A DNA stretch of 26,135 bases from Bilophila wadsworthia ATCC 49260 (GTDB taxonomy: Bacteria; Desulfobacterota; Desulfovibrionia; Desulfovibrionales; Desulfovibrionaceae). This document shows, in pieces, positions 7,696 through 15,582 of the stretch. The notes below the pieces were generated by a model, which did not search any database, had not been told where the DNA came from, and worked only from the letters and a program-made list of their open reading frames with translations. Position numbers and translations under genes: made by a program. The stretch is taken from the NCBI RefSeq assembly GCF_000701705.1, contig NZ_JNJP01000054.1, positions 1-26,135 of the forward strand, in the 5' to 3' direction. Position 1 is the stretch's first letter. The number at the start of each line of letters is the position of its first letter.

Positions 7696-8058
7696 ATGGA
7701 TACCACAAAGATTCTGGCTGACCTCAAGAAGCGTCCCGGCTTTACCGAAAACGTGGGCATGGTGCTGGTGCACAACGGCGTCGTGCGCGGGTGGGCACGG
7801 GCCGACCATGCGCCCGTGAAATCCATGAAAGTCTCGTATGACCGCGCCAAGATGGACGCCATCTGCCGCGAGATGGAACAGCAGCCCGGCATCTTCTGCA
7901 TCCATGCCGAAGCCGTGGAAGGCGAACTGAAGCCCGGCGACGACGTGCTGTTCCTCGTCGTGGCCGGGGACATCCGCGAACACGTCAAGGCGACGTTCTC
8001 GGAACTCCTCGACCGCATCAAGGCCGAAGCCGTCATCAAACAGGAATTCACCGAATAG
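7696..8058 (+). CDS. MoaE-like molybdopterin synthase large-subunit family protein
   Basis: The protein is 120 aa. MoaE joins MoaD to convert precursor Z (cPMP) to molybdopterin by adding two sulfurs, a cytoplasmic step of molybdenum/tungsten cofactor synthesis. The assignment rests on overall pattern: GMVLVHNGVVR near 19-29, a central helix DRAKMDAICREMEQQ, then GELKPGDDVLFLVVAG and a C-terminal helix ending AVIKQE, parallel to MoaE's G-x-L-x-xGE...V.VAV...HR...A...W-K-K-E. The classical HRxxAF and WKKE residues are not kept, so a divergent or repurposed member is possible. ATG 7696 follows AGGAGA with good spacing. No other Moco gene is in the window. Confidence 0.65.
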   Translation: MDTTKILADLKKRPGFTENVGMVLVHNGVVRGWARADHAPVKSMKVSYDRAKMDAICREMEQQPGIFCIHAEAVEGELKPGDDVLFLVVAGDIREHVKATFSELLDRIKAEAVIKQEFTE

Positions 8059-8067
8059 GTTTGTCCA

Positions 8068-8124
8068 GGAAAGCCCCTGCCCGGCTTTGCCGCGCTGAAG
8101 CCAAGGCCGGAGCAGGCGCTTTCC
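8068..8124. other. Long imperfect hairpin between moaE-like gene and tatD
   Basis: GGAAAGC (8068-8074) pairs with GCTTTCC (8118-8124); inside it CTGC/GCAG and CCGGC/GCCGG continue the stem with short mismatches. It starts 10 bases past the moaE-like stop, with no T-run. It could protect an mRNA end or be a repetitive element. Confidence 0.4.
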
Positions 8125-8219
8125 CGTGCAGCGCGACGGCAACAAGCCGTAATCCCCACGGGCTTTGACGCGATATATGGCGGCAAGGCCCAAAAAAATG
8201 TCCGCAAGGGACTTTTTCC

Positions 8220-9062
8220 ATGAGCAAGAAAAAAGATACGCCGCGTCCGCTTCCCGATACGCTCGGCCTTCCCCCCACAGGGGCCGACTCCCATGCCCAC
8301 CTCGACTCCGAGGGGATCATCGAACGGCTCCCCGAGGTTATGGGACGGGCCCGGAGCACGGGCCTTGCCTCCATCGGGCAAGTGTTCCTCGGCCCCGCCG
8401 CATACCACGCCAACAAGGGCACGTTCGCCGGCTATCCCGGCGTTTTCTTCCTGATGGGCATCCATCCCTGCGACGGACAGGAGTGTACCGGAGCCACCCT
8501 CAAGGCCATGCGCGAAGCCTTTGCCGAAGATCCCAGGCTGCGGGCCGTCGGTGAAATCGGCCTCGATTTTTACTGGAAGGACTGCCCGCCCTTCATCCAG
8601 GAGGAAGCCTTCCGCGTCCAGCTCGCCCTCGCCAAGGAAACGGATCGCCCTGTGGTCATCCATTCGCGCGACGCGGCAAAGGACACCCTGCGGATTCTGG
8701 AAGCCGAAGGTTTCTCAGGACGCCCCGTGCTGTGGCACTGCTTCAGCGGCGACGCCGTGGATTTTCTTGATCGTTTCCTTGCCAACGGCTGGCACATTTC
8801 CATCCCCGGCCCCGTGACTTATCCCGCCAACCACGACCTGCGCGAAGCCGTGAAACGCATCCCGCCGGACCGCTTGATGGTCGAAACCGACTGCCCCTAT
8901 CTTTCGCCCGTGCCGTGGCGGGGCAAGCCCAATGAGCCGGCACTCGTCGCCTTCACCGCCGAAACCGTGGCCCTTGAGCGCGGCATGGACCCCGCCGAAC
9001 TCTGGACGCTCTGCGGCGACAACACCCGGCGCTTCTTCAACGCACCCGCCAAAGGGCTATAA
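8220..9062 (+). CDS. tatD: TatD-family metal-dependent hydrolase
   Basis: The protein is 280 aa, with an amidohydrolase-type TIM barrel. TatD proteins are metal-dependent 3'-5' exonucleases acting on single-stranded DNA/RNA; paralogues (YcfH, YjjV) have uncertain roles, so the symbol is family-level. Metal ligands are visible: DSHAHLD (H25, H27), GEIGLD (E112), VIHSRDA (H148), LWHCFSG (H173) and VETDCPYLSP (D224). The usual N-terminus is lengthened by a charged 20-residue stretch. The start is set by AAGGG ten bases upstream; no better in-frame start exists. The gene lies 161 bases after the moaE-like gene. Confidence 0.9.
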   Translation: MSKKKDTPRPLPDTLGLPPTGADSHAHLDSEGIIERLPEVMGRARSTGLASIGQVFLGPAAYHANKGTFAGYPGVFFLMGIHPCDGQECTGATLKAMREAFAEDPRLRAVGEIGLDFYWKDCPPFIQEEAFRVQLALAKETDRPVVIHSRDAAKDTLRILEAEGFSGRPVLWHCFSGDAVDFLDRFLANGWHISIPGPVTYPANHDLREAVKRIPPDRLMVETDCPYLSPVPWRGKPNEPALVAFTAETVALERGMDPAELWTLCGDNTRRFFNAPAKGL

Positions 9063-9209
9063 CCTGCCACTCCCCTTAACAATCTCCAATAACCTCTTAT
9101 ACTATCACCATTGCCGCGAAGCGTCTTGGCCCGAAACGATTCAGGACCACACCGGAGCCTTGCTCTCCATTCCTTCCCGTTTCCCTTCCATCCTCAACAG
9201 TCCGCCGCG

Positions 9210-9325
9210 CCACCCGAACCCCGAACAGGGATTCGATAAACGCGAAAGTCTTTGAGGGATGAGAGGAGGGGGCGCGGGGATGGGAGAAGGGAACTTTCTT
9301 CAGAAAGTTCCCTTCTCCCATCCCC
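9210..9325 (+). repeat. Composite intergenic repeat, copy 3 (type A tail)
   Basis: It carries the type A tail CAGGGATTCGATAAAC (9227-9242), the core GAAAGTCTTTG, a purine-rich linker, then a perfect 23-bp hairpin (9276-9298 with 9303-9325) around loop TTCA. Its orientation is tail-to-hairpin on the plus strand, like copies 4, 5 and 7. Unlike copies 4 and 5, however, it follows a plus-strand gene (tatD) and its hairpin faces phoH. The remaining 9063-9209 holds nothing I recognise. Confidence 0.85.
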
Positions 9326-9510
9326 CGCATCATCAACCCTCCCGCACGAAACAAGGAACCATAGACGCTTCGCCGCAAATGCGATAGGTTGCAATCTACC
9401 TTGTATGCAGGCAACGCCACGGATGGGAAAGCGGCGTTCCGCGGCAGGGCATTCCCGAATTGCCGGACGGCTCGCCGCCCGTGCAGCGGATTCGACAAAC
9501 CGTCCCCTCC

Positions 9511-9527
9511 GGCGGCCCGAGGCCGCC
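9511..9527 (+). promoter_or_regulatory. Hairpin just upstream of the phoH start
   Basis: GGCGGCC-CGA-GGCCGCC is a perfect 7-bp GC-only stem ending 11 bases before ATG 9539, where a Shine-Dalgarno sequence would be expected. No AGGAG-like motif is present. The interval 9326-9510 shows no convincing promoter. Confidence 0.45.
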
Positions 9528-9538
9528 TCTCTGAATCT

Positions 9539-10549
9539 ATGCAAACACCCGCATCGTCAACGGCCTTTGTGGAAACCCTGTCCTTTGATGACCCGACACT
9601 GGCCAATGCCCTGTTCGGACCGCACAACGCCCACCTCAACGTCATCGCCGAACGCACGGGAGCGGATCTCTCCACCCGGGGAACCACGCTGGCCGTGACG
9701 TCCGATGATCCCGCGCTGCGCGAACGCATCCTGAATCTGTTCACCCAGTTTTACGGCCTGCTGCGCAGCGGGCACGCGCTCCAGAGTTCCGATCTGGAGC
9801 AGGGACTCCAGCTCCTTGAGAGCGATCCGGGTTCGGATCTGCGCCGCTCGTTCCGTGACGAGGCCGTGCTCTCCCTGCCCAAGAAGACCGTCACCGCCCG
9901 CAACACAGCCCAGCGCGCCTATCTGGAAACGCTGCGCAGCAACGAAATGGTCTTTTCCGTGGGACCGGCCGGAACCGGCAAGACCTACCTTGCCGTGGCG
10001 ATGGCCGTGCATATGCTCAACGCGCGGCGGGTGCGCCGCATCATCCTGACCCGCCCCGCCGTCGAGGCGGGCGAGAAGCTCGGCTTCCTGCCCGGCGATC
10101 TCGCCGAAAAGGTCAACCCGTATCTGCGTCCTCTTCACGATGCCCTGCTTGATATGCTCGGGCCCCAGAAGATGGCCTCGCTTCAGGAAACGGGCATTAT
10201 CGAAGTCGCGCCGCTGGCCTTCATGCGCGGCAGGACACTGAACGACGCGTTCATCATCCTTGATGAGGCGCAGAACACCACGCGCGAACAGATGAAGATG
10301 TTCCTGACCCGCCTCGGCTTCGGCTCACGGGCGGCGATCACCGGCGACATCACCCAGATAGACTTGCCCGCGCAGGGCGAGGACAGCGCGTCGCGTTCCG
10401 GTCTGGTACATGCCCTGCATGTCCTCAAAGGCGTCAAAGGCGTTGCTTTCCGGCATTTCACTTCCGCCGACGTGGTACGCCACCCTCTGGTCGGACGAAT
10501 AGTACAGGCCTATGATGACTACGAGAAACTCCCCTCTTCGCATCAATGA
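9539..10549 (+). CDS. phoH: PhoH family ATPase (PhoL/YbeZ type)
   Basis: The protein is 336 aa, typical of the family. PhoH/YbeZ proteins are cytoplasmic NTPases that work with YbeY in rRNA and RNA processing. An N-terminal region of about 110 residues precedes the ATPase core. The core has Walker A GPAGTGKT at 142-149, the family signature TRPAVEAGEKLGFLPGD (171-187), Walker B LDEAQN (241-246) and the SRSGLVHAL segment near 285. The C-terminus RHPLVGRIVQAYDDYE is normal. The gene overlaps the next one by 38 bases, and ybeY follows, giving the conserved phoH-pgpH-ybeY operon. The start at 9539 lacks a clear ribosome site; the frame stays open upstream to 9389, but that stretch is not PhoH-like. 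Confidence 0.95.
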   Translation: MQTPASSTAFVETLSFDDPTLANALFGPHNAHLNVIAERTGADLSTRGTTLAVTSDDPALRERILNLFTQFYGLLRSGHALQSSDLEQGLQLLESDPGSDLRRSFRDEAVLSLPKKTVTARNTAQRAYLETLRSNEMVFSVGPAGTGKTYLAVAMAVHMLNARRVRRIILTRPAVEAGEKLGFLPGDLAEKVNPYLRPLHDALLDMLGPQKMASLQETGIIEVAPLAFMRGRTLNDAFIILDEAQNTTREQMKMFLTRLGFGSRAAITGDITQIDLPAQGEDSASRSGLVHALHVLKGVKGVAFRHFTSADVVRHPLVGRIVQAYDDYEKLPSSHQ

Positions 10550-13031
10550 GCTTTCCCGGATAACGCGGACGCTGTTCCGGCAGCACCATCACGGCGTGGG
10601 CCTCTTCGTCCTGATCGCCACCCTGTTCGTGCTCTCGTTTCTGGCGGGCCTTCAGCCGCCCATGCAGTTCCGGGTGTTCATGGCCGGGGAAGTGGCCGAC
10701 AGCGATGTCGTCGCACACCGCAGCCTGACGGTGGAGGACACCGAGGCGGCCAAGATCAAGCGCAATCAGGTCGCCATGCTCCAGCCCACGGTGTTCGACC
10801 TCAGCGTGACCGAAATCGCCGCGTTGCGGCAGAAGATCTTCGGTATGCTCAAGCTGATCAACGGGCAGGAAACCTCTCCCGAGGCGCAGGACGCCTTGCG
10901 CGCTTCGCTCGCGGAAAAGCTCGCAACGCCGGTCAGCGCGGATTTGCTCGCCCAGTGGATGAGCCCCGAAGTGCAGGAGTATGTCCTCTCCACGGGCTTG
11001 CCGTGGTTTGAAGATCGCTTGCGCGAGGGCGTGGTGGGCGACGTGCGCCTTGCCCTGCCCTCCAAGAACGGGATCATCGTCCGCGACGTGGACACAAAGG
11101 CGGAAACCCTGCGCCCCGACGTATCGGATATCCGTGACGTGCCCGCCGTGCTCGCGGCCTTCACGCAGAAGCTGCGCTCCGCCGAAAAGCTCACCCCGCA
11201 GGGCCGCCGCGCCGTGCTGGTCCTGTTCTCGCCGCTGATCATGCCCACGCTCACCCTGAACCGCGAGGCCACGCAGGCCCTCGGCAATGCCGTGGCCCAG
11301 ACCGTGGAGCCCGTCTACTACCATATCCAGAAGGGTGAAGTCGTCGTTTATCAGGGCGAGCGCGTCACCCGCGAGAAGCAGCTCAAGCTCCAGAGCCTCT
11401 ACCAGAAGCAGGAGGGGCTGATCCATTCGCGTACCGTGGCGGGAACGTTCGTCTTTTCGCTCATCCTGACGCTCGGCCTGTTCATGGCCCCGAGCGGCAA
11501 ACCGGGCACCCCCCTGCGGAAAAAGGACTTTTTGTTCATCTCGCTGCTGCTGTTCGTCTTCGGCATCGCGGCGAAAGGCACCTACATGCTCGTGGGCAAG
11601 GTCGTCCAGCCGCAGGACATCGCCCTCGTCATCCACTTCTTCCCCGTGGCGGGCGCCGCGGGGCTGTGCGCGCTCATCTTCGCGGCCCGGCGCTATTGCG
11701 TGGTGGGCCTGCTGATATCCCTGTTCGCCTGCGTCATGCTCAAGGCCGACCTTCCGCTGTTTTTGTTCTTCTTCCTTTCCGCCATGCTGAATACATGGCT
11801 CGTCATCCGGGCGCAGAGCAGGCAGGACGTGGTCATCGGCATCATCCCGCTGGCGCTCGGGCAGATCATCATCGCCCTCGGCAGCGGCTGGCTGGAGGGT
11901 TTCCGGGGCGGCAACACGTTCCTGTGGCTCTTCGGCATCGTTTCCCTCAACGCCTTCATTTCCATAGCTATCCTGTTCGCCATCAGCCCGATCATCGAAA
12001 TGGCCTTCCGGTACACCACCCGGTTCCGGCTCATGGAGCTGATGAACCTCGAGCAACCGCTCCTCCAGGATCTCATGGTGGCCATTCCGGGGACCTACCA
12101 CCACTCGCTGGTTGTCTCCAACATGGTGGAAGCCGGAGCCAAGGCCGTGGGCGCGAACAGCCTGCTGTGCAAGGTCGCGGCCCTGTACCACGACATCGGC
12201 AAGCTGGCCTATCCCGACTATTACATCGAAAACCAGTTCAACGGCCCCAACCGGCACGACAAGCTGGCTCCGGCCATGAGCGCCCTCATCCTGCTTTCGC
12301 ATGTCAAAAAAGGCACGGAACTCGCCGCGCAGCACCATTTGGGCGACGAAATCGAGGACATCATCCGCCAGCACCACGGCACGGGTCTGATCAAGTTTTT
12401 CTACGCCAAAGCCAAGGAGTCGGGCGAAAATCCCCGCATCGAGGACTACTGCTATCCCGGCCCGCGCCCGCAGACCCGCGAGGCGGCCATCGTCATGCTC
12501 GCGGACGCGGTGGAAGCCTCCAGCCGCACGCTCACCGATCCCACGCCCGCACGCATCAAGACGCACATCGACACGATCATGAAGGGAATCTTCTCCGAGG
12601 GCCAGCTTGACGAATCCGAACTGACATTCAAAGACCTTCATAAGTTGTCGGAAAGTTTTGCCCGCATCCTGACGGGGCTTTTCCATCAGCGAATCGCCTA
12701 CCCTGATCTGAATAAAGACAAAAAAACGGCCAGCGACAAACCAGAACAGGCCAAAGTGCAGGCCAAGCCTGAAGAAAAAACGGAACAGCGCCCCGACGTG
12801 AAACGCACGGTCGCCTACGCGGCCTCCAGCGTGATGCCGGGCTCCTCCGGTGCGGCGGCCCCGAACGGGCCGGAGCAACAGGGCGCGGCTCCGGCGGCAC
12901 CCCACACACCCGTACCCCCTTCAGCGAATCCGGGCCCGCCCATTGACCTTGTCTACCCCGTCGTTCCCGGCCCGCCGAAACCCGTCAACAAAGGGCCGCT
13001 GTCCATGAAGCCCGTGGGGAAACGCCCATGA
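10512..13031 (+). CDS. pgpH: PgpH-type HD phosphohydrolase (c-di-AMP phosphodiesterase family)
   Basis: The protein is 839 aa. The order is a first membrane helix (about 30-50), a large extracytoplasmic 7TMR-HDED region (about 55-310), seven membrane helices (about 310-490) and a cytoplasmic HD domain with HHSLVVSNM near 535 and YHDIGK (H560, D561), then QHH and LADAVEASSRTL. The architecture is that of PgpH/YqfF, which cleaves c-di-AMP to pApA; activity here is inferred from family. After the HD domain comes a low-complexity tail of about 105 residues, first Lys/Glu-rich and then Pro/Ala/Gly-rich, ending PLSMKPVGKRP, which is unusual for the family. The ribosome site AGG favours the second of two adjacent ATGs (10515). 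It ends in an ATGA overlap with ybeY. Confidence 0.93.
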   Translation: MMTTRNSPLRINELSRITRTLFRQHHHGVGLFVLIATLFVLSFLAGLQPPMQFRVFMAGEVADSDVVAHRSLTVEDTEAAKIKRNQVAMLQPTVFDLSVTEIAALRQKIFGMLKLINGQETSPEAQDALRASLAEKLATPVSADLLAQWMSPEVQEYVLSTGLPWFEDRLREGVVGDVRLALPSKNGIIVRDVDTKAETLRPDVSDIRDVPAVLAAFTQKLRSAEKLTPQGRRAVLVLFSPLIMPTLTLNREATQALGNAVAQTVEPVYYHIQKGEVVVYQGERVTREKQLKLQSLYQKQEGLIHSRTVAGTFVFSLILTLGLFMAPSGKPGTPLRKKDFLFISLLLFVFGIAAKGTYMLVGKVVQPQDIALVIHFFPVAGAAGLCALIFAARRYCVVGLLISLFACVMLKADLPLFLFFFLSAMLNTWLVIRAQSRQDVVIGIIPLALGQIIIALGSGWLEGFRGGNTFLWLFGIVSLNAFISIAILFAISPIIEMAFRYTTRFRLMELMNLEQPLLQDLMVAIPGTYHHSLVVSNMVEAGAKAVGANSLLCKVAALYHDIGKLAYPDYYIENQFNGPNRHDKLAPAMSALILLSHVKKGTELAAQHHLGDEIEDIIRQHHGTGLIKFFYAKAKESGENPRIEDYCYPGPRPQTREAAIVMLADAVEASSRTLTDPTPARIKTHIDTIMKGIFSEGQLDESELTFKDLHKLSESFARILTGLFHQRIAYPDLNKDKKTASDKPEQAKVQAKPEEKTEQRPDVKRTVAYAASSVMPGSSGAAAPNGPEQQGAAPAAPHTPVPPSANPGPPIDLVYPVVPGPPKPVNKGPLSMKPVGKRP

Positions 13032-13537
13032 GCCCGCTCGAACGTTTTCCGCAGGAGCAAACCGACGCGCCCTCCGATTCCGGCGCTCTCCGGCTCAACC
13101 TTTCCGGCGGCGGACTGTGCTGGCGGCTCCCGTTCTGCAGGGCGGAACTGCACCGGGCGCTCTCGGCCATGCTCCGCGCAGCCGGTTCCGGGCCCGCCGA
13201 ATTGGATCTCGTCCTTGTCCGCGATGCGGGCATGGCGGACTACAACCTGCGGTACATGGGTTGCCACGGCCCCACCAATGTCTTATCTTTTCCGATAGAC
13301 GAGCAGATCGCCGGGCCGGAGGACGAAGACGTCCCCGTCCAGCTCGGGAGCCTCGTCTTTTCCGTCGACACCCTGCACCGGGAAACGCTCCTGTACGGGC
13401 AAGATCCGGAGGAGCATTGCCTCAGGCTTCTGGCCCACGGGCTCGGGCATCTGGCCGGTTACGACCACGGCCCTGAAATGGATGAATTGTGTTCCGAAAT
13501 GCTGTCTGCGGCAGAGGCTTGGCTGACTGCCCAATGA
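13028..13537 (+). CDS. ybeY: Endoribonuclease YbeY (rRNA maturation factor)
   Basis: The protein is 169 aa. YbeY is a zinc-dependent endoribonuclease needed for 16S rRNA 3'-end maturation and ribosome quality control. Visible family landmarks are RDAGMADYNLRYMGCHGPTNVLSF (NxxyRg..kpTDVLSFp region), LGSLVFSVDT, and the zinc signature HGLGHLAGYDH at about 138-148; the three His ligands are kept although the usual HGxLHL has Gly in place of Leu. The N-terminus (about 30 residues, ERFPQEQTDAPSD) is divergent. Its start overlaps the pgpH stop by four bases (ATGA), so translation is coupled. Confidence 0.93.
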   Translation: MSPLERFPQEQTDAPSDSGALRLNLSGGGLCWRLPFCRAELHRALSAMLRAAGSGPAELDLVLVRDAGMADYNLRYMGCHGPTNVLSFPIDEQIAGPEDEDVPVQLGSLVFSVDTLHRETLLYGQDPEEHCLRLLAHGLGHLAGYDHGPEMDELCSEMLSAAEAWLTAQ

Positions 13538-13764
13538 AGAGCAAAAGGGGAACAACTACTTGCCATTTCCATAGCGCTGTGATAGATGCCCTCCAATATG
13601 GAAGCGCCTCAGATGTGCCCCCACACATCCGGTGGCTTTCTGCGGGCTCTGCATTGGGGTCCGTCGAGTGGTGAGTGATTCCATCAGATTTTTCGATTTC
13701 ATTCTGTATGGAAAAGCGTGACAGGGTTTCCTAGTCACATAAACTGTCCAAGGAGGACGCACAC

Positions 13765-14082
13765 ATGGCTGAAGTCACCTACAAGGGTAAAACCTTCGAA
13801 GTTGATGAAGACGGCTTCCTGCTCAAGTTCGATGAGTGGTGCCCGGAATGGTTGGAGTACGTGAAGGAATCCGAAGGGATTACCGATCTGAACGAAGACC
13901 ATCAGAAGATTCTCGACTTCCTTCAGGACTACTACCGCAAGAACGGGATCGCTCCTATGGTGCGCATCCTGTCCAAGAACACCGGCTACAAGCTGAAAGA
14001 AGTGTACGAACTCTTCCCCTCCGGCCCCGGTAAGGGAGCCTGCAAGATGGCTGGTCTGCCCAAGCCCACCGGCTGCGTGTGA
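13765..14082 (+). CDS. dsrC: DsrC, sulfite-reductase sulfur-carrier protein
   Basis: The protein is 105 aa. DsrC is the small cytoplasmic protein that receives sulfur from dissimilatory sulfite reductase as a trisulfide between two C-terminal cysteines and passes electrons and sulfur on to membrane complexes. Here the flexible arm GPGKGACKMAGLPKPTGCV has both cysteines (C93 and C104, ten residues apart, C104 next to last). This marks true DsrC rather than TusE (one Cys) or a regulatory homologue. An extra Cys26 is present. A strong ribosome site (AAGGAGG, nine bases before ATG) and a strong terminator point to high, single-gene expression. It is not next to dsrAB, as is usual in desulfovibrios. 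The 227-base upstream region gave no confident promoter. Confidence 0.97.
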   Translation: MAEVTYKGKTFEVDEDGFLLKFDEWCPEWLEYVKESEGITDLNEDHQKILDFLQDYYRKNGIAPMVRILSKNTGYKLKEVYELFPSGPGKGACKMAGLPKPTGCV

Positions 14083-14151
14083 TCCCATCTTAGGGAAGAT
14101 GACGCGCCGTAACGCCTTTTGGTAAGCGGCTGCGTACGCATTGTTCCCATA

Positions 14152-14185
14152 CAGGGCGAGAGGTTTCCTCTCGCCCTGTTTTTTT
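14152..14185 (+). terminator. Rho-independent terminator of dsrC
   Basis: CAGGGCGAGAGG-TTT-CCTCTCGCCCTG is a perfect 12-bp stem (14152-14178) followed by seven T. It lies 69 bases past the dsrC stop. Confidence 0.96.
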
Positions 14186-14241
14186 GTTGTTATCTCTCAT
14201 TGAAAAGACCCGGTTTCGGGAAAAAAATACAAGTAAGGCTC

Positions 14242-14270
14242 TTTACCTTTGTACGGCCCACAGGTAGAGT
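14242..14270 (+). promoter_or_regulatory. Candidate promoter of the VWA-OmpA gene
   Basis: TTTACC (14242-14247), 17 bases, TAGAGT (14265-14270). The resulting leader of about 210 bases contains a hairpin AAGGCCC/GGGCCTT and two copies of TTGCAGCAC about 40 bases apart. Nothing else is recognised in 14186-14486. Confidence 0.35.
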
Positions 14271-14486
14271 CTCATTCAAGTGAATATGGCAATGCCGAAA
14301 GAACGGTTTCGCCGGCCGGATAACGCTAGAGGATGCCCGGCCGGGTCGACATTGCAGCACCTCCTGAGCAAGGGAAAGGCCCAAAGGGGCCTTGCAGCAC
14401 ATATTCGCTGTCAATTTTGCAGGACGCTTTGCCCTTGCCGTTCCGGACGGGGTGAAAACGCCTAACTCAAAGAAACGGAGGCTCAC

Positions 14487-15509
14487 ATGAAATTTTCCCG
14501 TTCTATTGTCCTCGCCGTCGCCCTGATCTTCGCTTGGGCCACGGCCGGTTTTGCGGCCCACTCGGCCGAAATCTGCCAGAAGCGCATTGAAAGCTTCAAC
14601 TATCTGGTGGACTACTCCGGCTCCATGATGATGAACTTCCCCTCCGTCGGCAAGACCAAGATGGCCGTTGCCAAGGAAGTCATCAAGCGCGTCAACGACA
14701 TGGTGCCCGAACTCGGCTATCAGGGCGGCCTGTACACCTTCGCTCCTTATGGCGCGGTCGTGAACCAGGGCCCGTGGGTTCGCTCCACCCTCGCCGCCGG
14801 CGTCGACAGCCTGAAGGACAATCTGGAAACCTTCGCCCGCTTCACGCCCATGGGCGACGGCATCCAGGCCCACAACGGCATCATCAGCCAGATGACCCCG
14901 CGCGCGGCCGTCATCCTCGTGAGCGACGGTGAAAGCAACCGCGGCATCAGCCCCATCGACGAAGTCAAGGCCATCTACGCCGCCAATCCGAACGTCTGCT
15001 TCCATGTGATCTCCGTCGCCTCCTCTCCTGAAGGCCAGGCCACTCTGGACGCCATCGCGGCCCTCAACGCCTGCTCCGTGTCCGTCAAGGCCATCGACCT
15101 CCTCAAGAGCGACGCCGCCGTCGACAAGTTCGTTGGCGATGTGTTCTGCCAGGAACGCGTGGCCGTCGTTGAAGACGTCGTCGTCCTCCGTGGCGTCAAC
15201 TTCGCCTTCGACAAGTACGACCTGACCCCCGAAGCTCAGGGCATCCTTAATGAAGCCGCCCGAATCATTATGGAACACCCGAACATGAAGGTGCAGCTCC
15301 TCGGCTGGACCGACAGCATCGGCACCGACGCTTACAACCTGAAGCTCTCCCAGCGCCGCGCTGACGCCGTGAAGAACTATCTGGTTGCCCAGGGCGTGCC
15401 CGCCAGCCGTATGATTGCCATTGGCAAGGGCAAGTCTTTCCGCTATGACAACAATACGGAAGAAGGCCGGTACATGAACCGCCGTACTGAACTGGTCTTC
15501 ATGGACTAG
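14487..15509 (+). CDS. Secreted VWA-domain / OmpA C-terminal domain protein
   Basis: The protein is 340 aa. Residues 1-23 are a Sec signal peptide (cleavage near GFA-A). Residues 37-215 form a von Willebrand factor A fold with a MIDAS site, DYSGS (D42, S44, S46), TPMGDG (T120) and VSDGES (D147). Residues 233-340 form an OmpA-like peptidoglycan-binding domain, VNFAFDKYDLTPEA, GWTDSIGTDAYNLKLSQRR (D276, R290) and NRRTEL. The product is probably periplasmic, held to peptidoglycan, using the VWA domain to bind a protein or metal-dependent partner. There is no beta-barrel and no lipobox. The ribosome site ACGGAGG is well placed. Its precise role is unknown; such proteins are common in desulfovibrios. 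A short hairpin separates it from the next gene, with which it may be partly co-transcribed. Confidence 0.9.
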   Translation: MKFSRSIVLAVALIFAWATAGFAAHSAEICQKRIESFNYLVDYSGSMMMNFPSVGKTKMAVAKEVIKRVNDMVPELGYQGGLYTFAPYGAVVNQGPWVRSTLAAGVDSLKDNLETFARFTPMGDGIQAHNGIISQMTPRAAVILVSDGESNRGISPIDEVKAIYAANPNVCFHVISVASSPEGQATLDAIAALNACSVSVKAIDLLKSDAAVDKFVGDVFCQERVAVVEDVVVLRGVNFAFDKYDLTPEAQGILNEAARIIMEHPNMKVQLLGWTDSIGTDAYNLKLSQRRADAVKNYLVAQGVPASRMIAIGKGKSFRYDNNTEEGRYMNRRTELVFMD

Positions 15510-15528
15510 TACGCAAGCAACAATCAAC

Positions 15529-15559
15529 AAAGGCCCGGCGGACTCTCGTCGGGCCTTTT
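15529..15559 (+). terminator. Terminator or attenuator after the VWA-OmpA gene
   Basis: AAAGGCCCG (15529-15537) pairs with CGGGCCTTT (15550-15558) around a 12-base loop and is followed by only one further T. It lies 24 bases before the next start, so leaky read-through is likely. Confidence 0.75.
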
Positions 15560-15582
15560 GTGCTCAAGAGGACCTTTCCCCA

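Noticed and set aside
10458..12905. Minus-strand open frame (815 codons) opposite pgpH
   Set aside because: Antisense shadow; pgpH has full domain order and operon context.
13718..13738. Inverted repeat GTGAC...GTCAC upstream of dsrC as a CRP/FNR or HcpR operator
   Set aside because: The half-sites are 11 bases apart, wrong for the usual 4-6 base spacing.
14280..14465. Possible 61-codon leader peptide before the VWA-OmpA gene
   Set aside because: No ribosome site, no biased codon use, and it overlaps leader hairpins.
14190..15530. Minus-strand open frame opposite the VWA-OmpA gene
   Set aside because: The plus strand has signal peptide, MIDAS motif and OmpA motifs; the minus frame has none.
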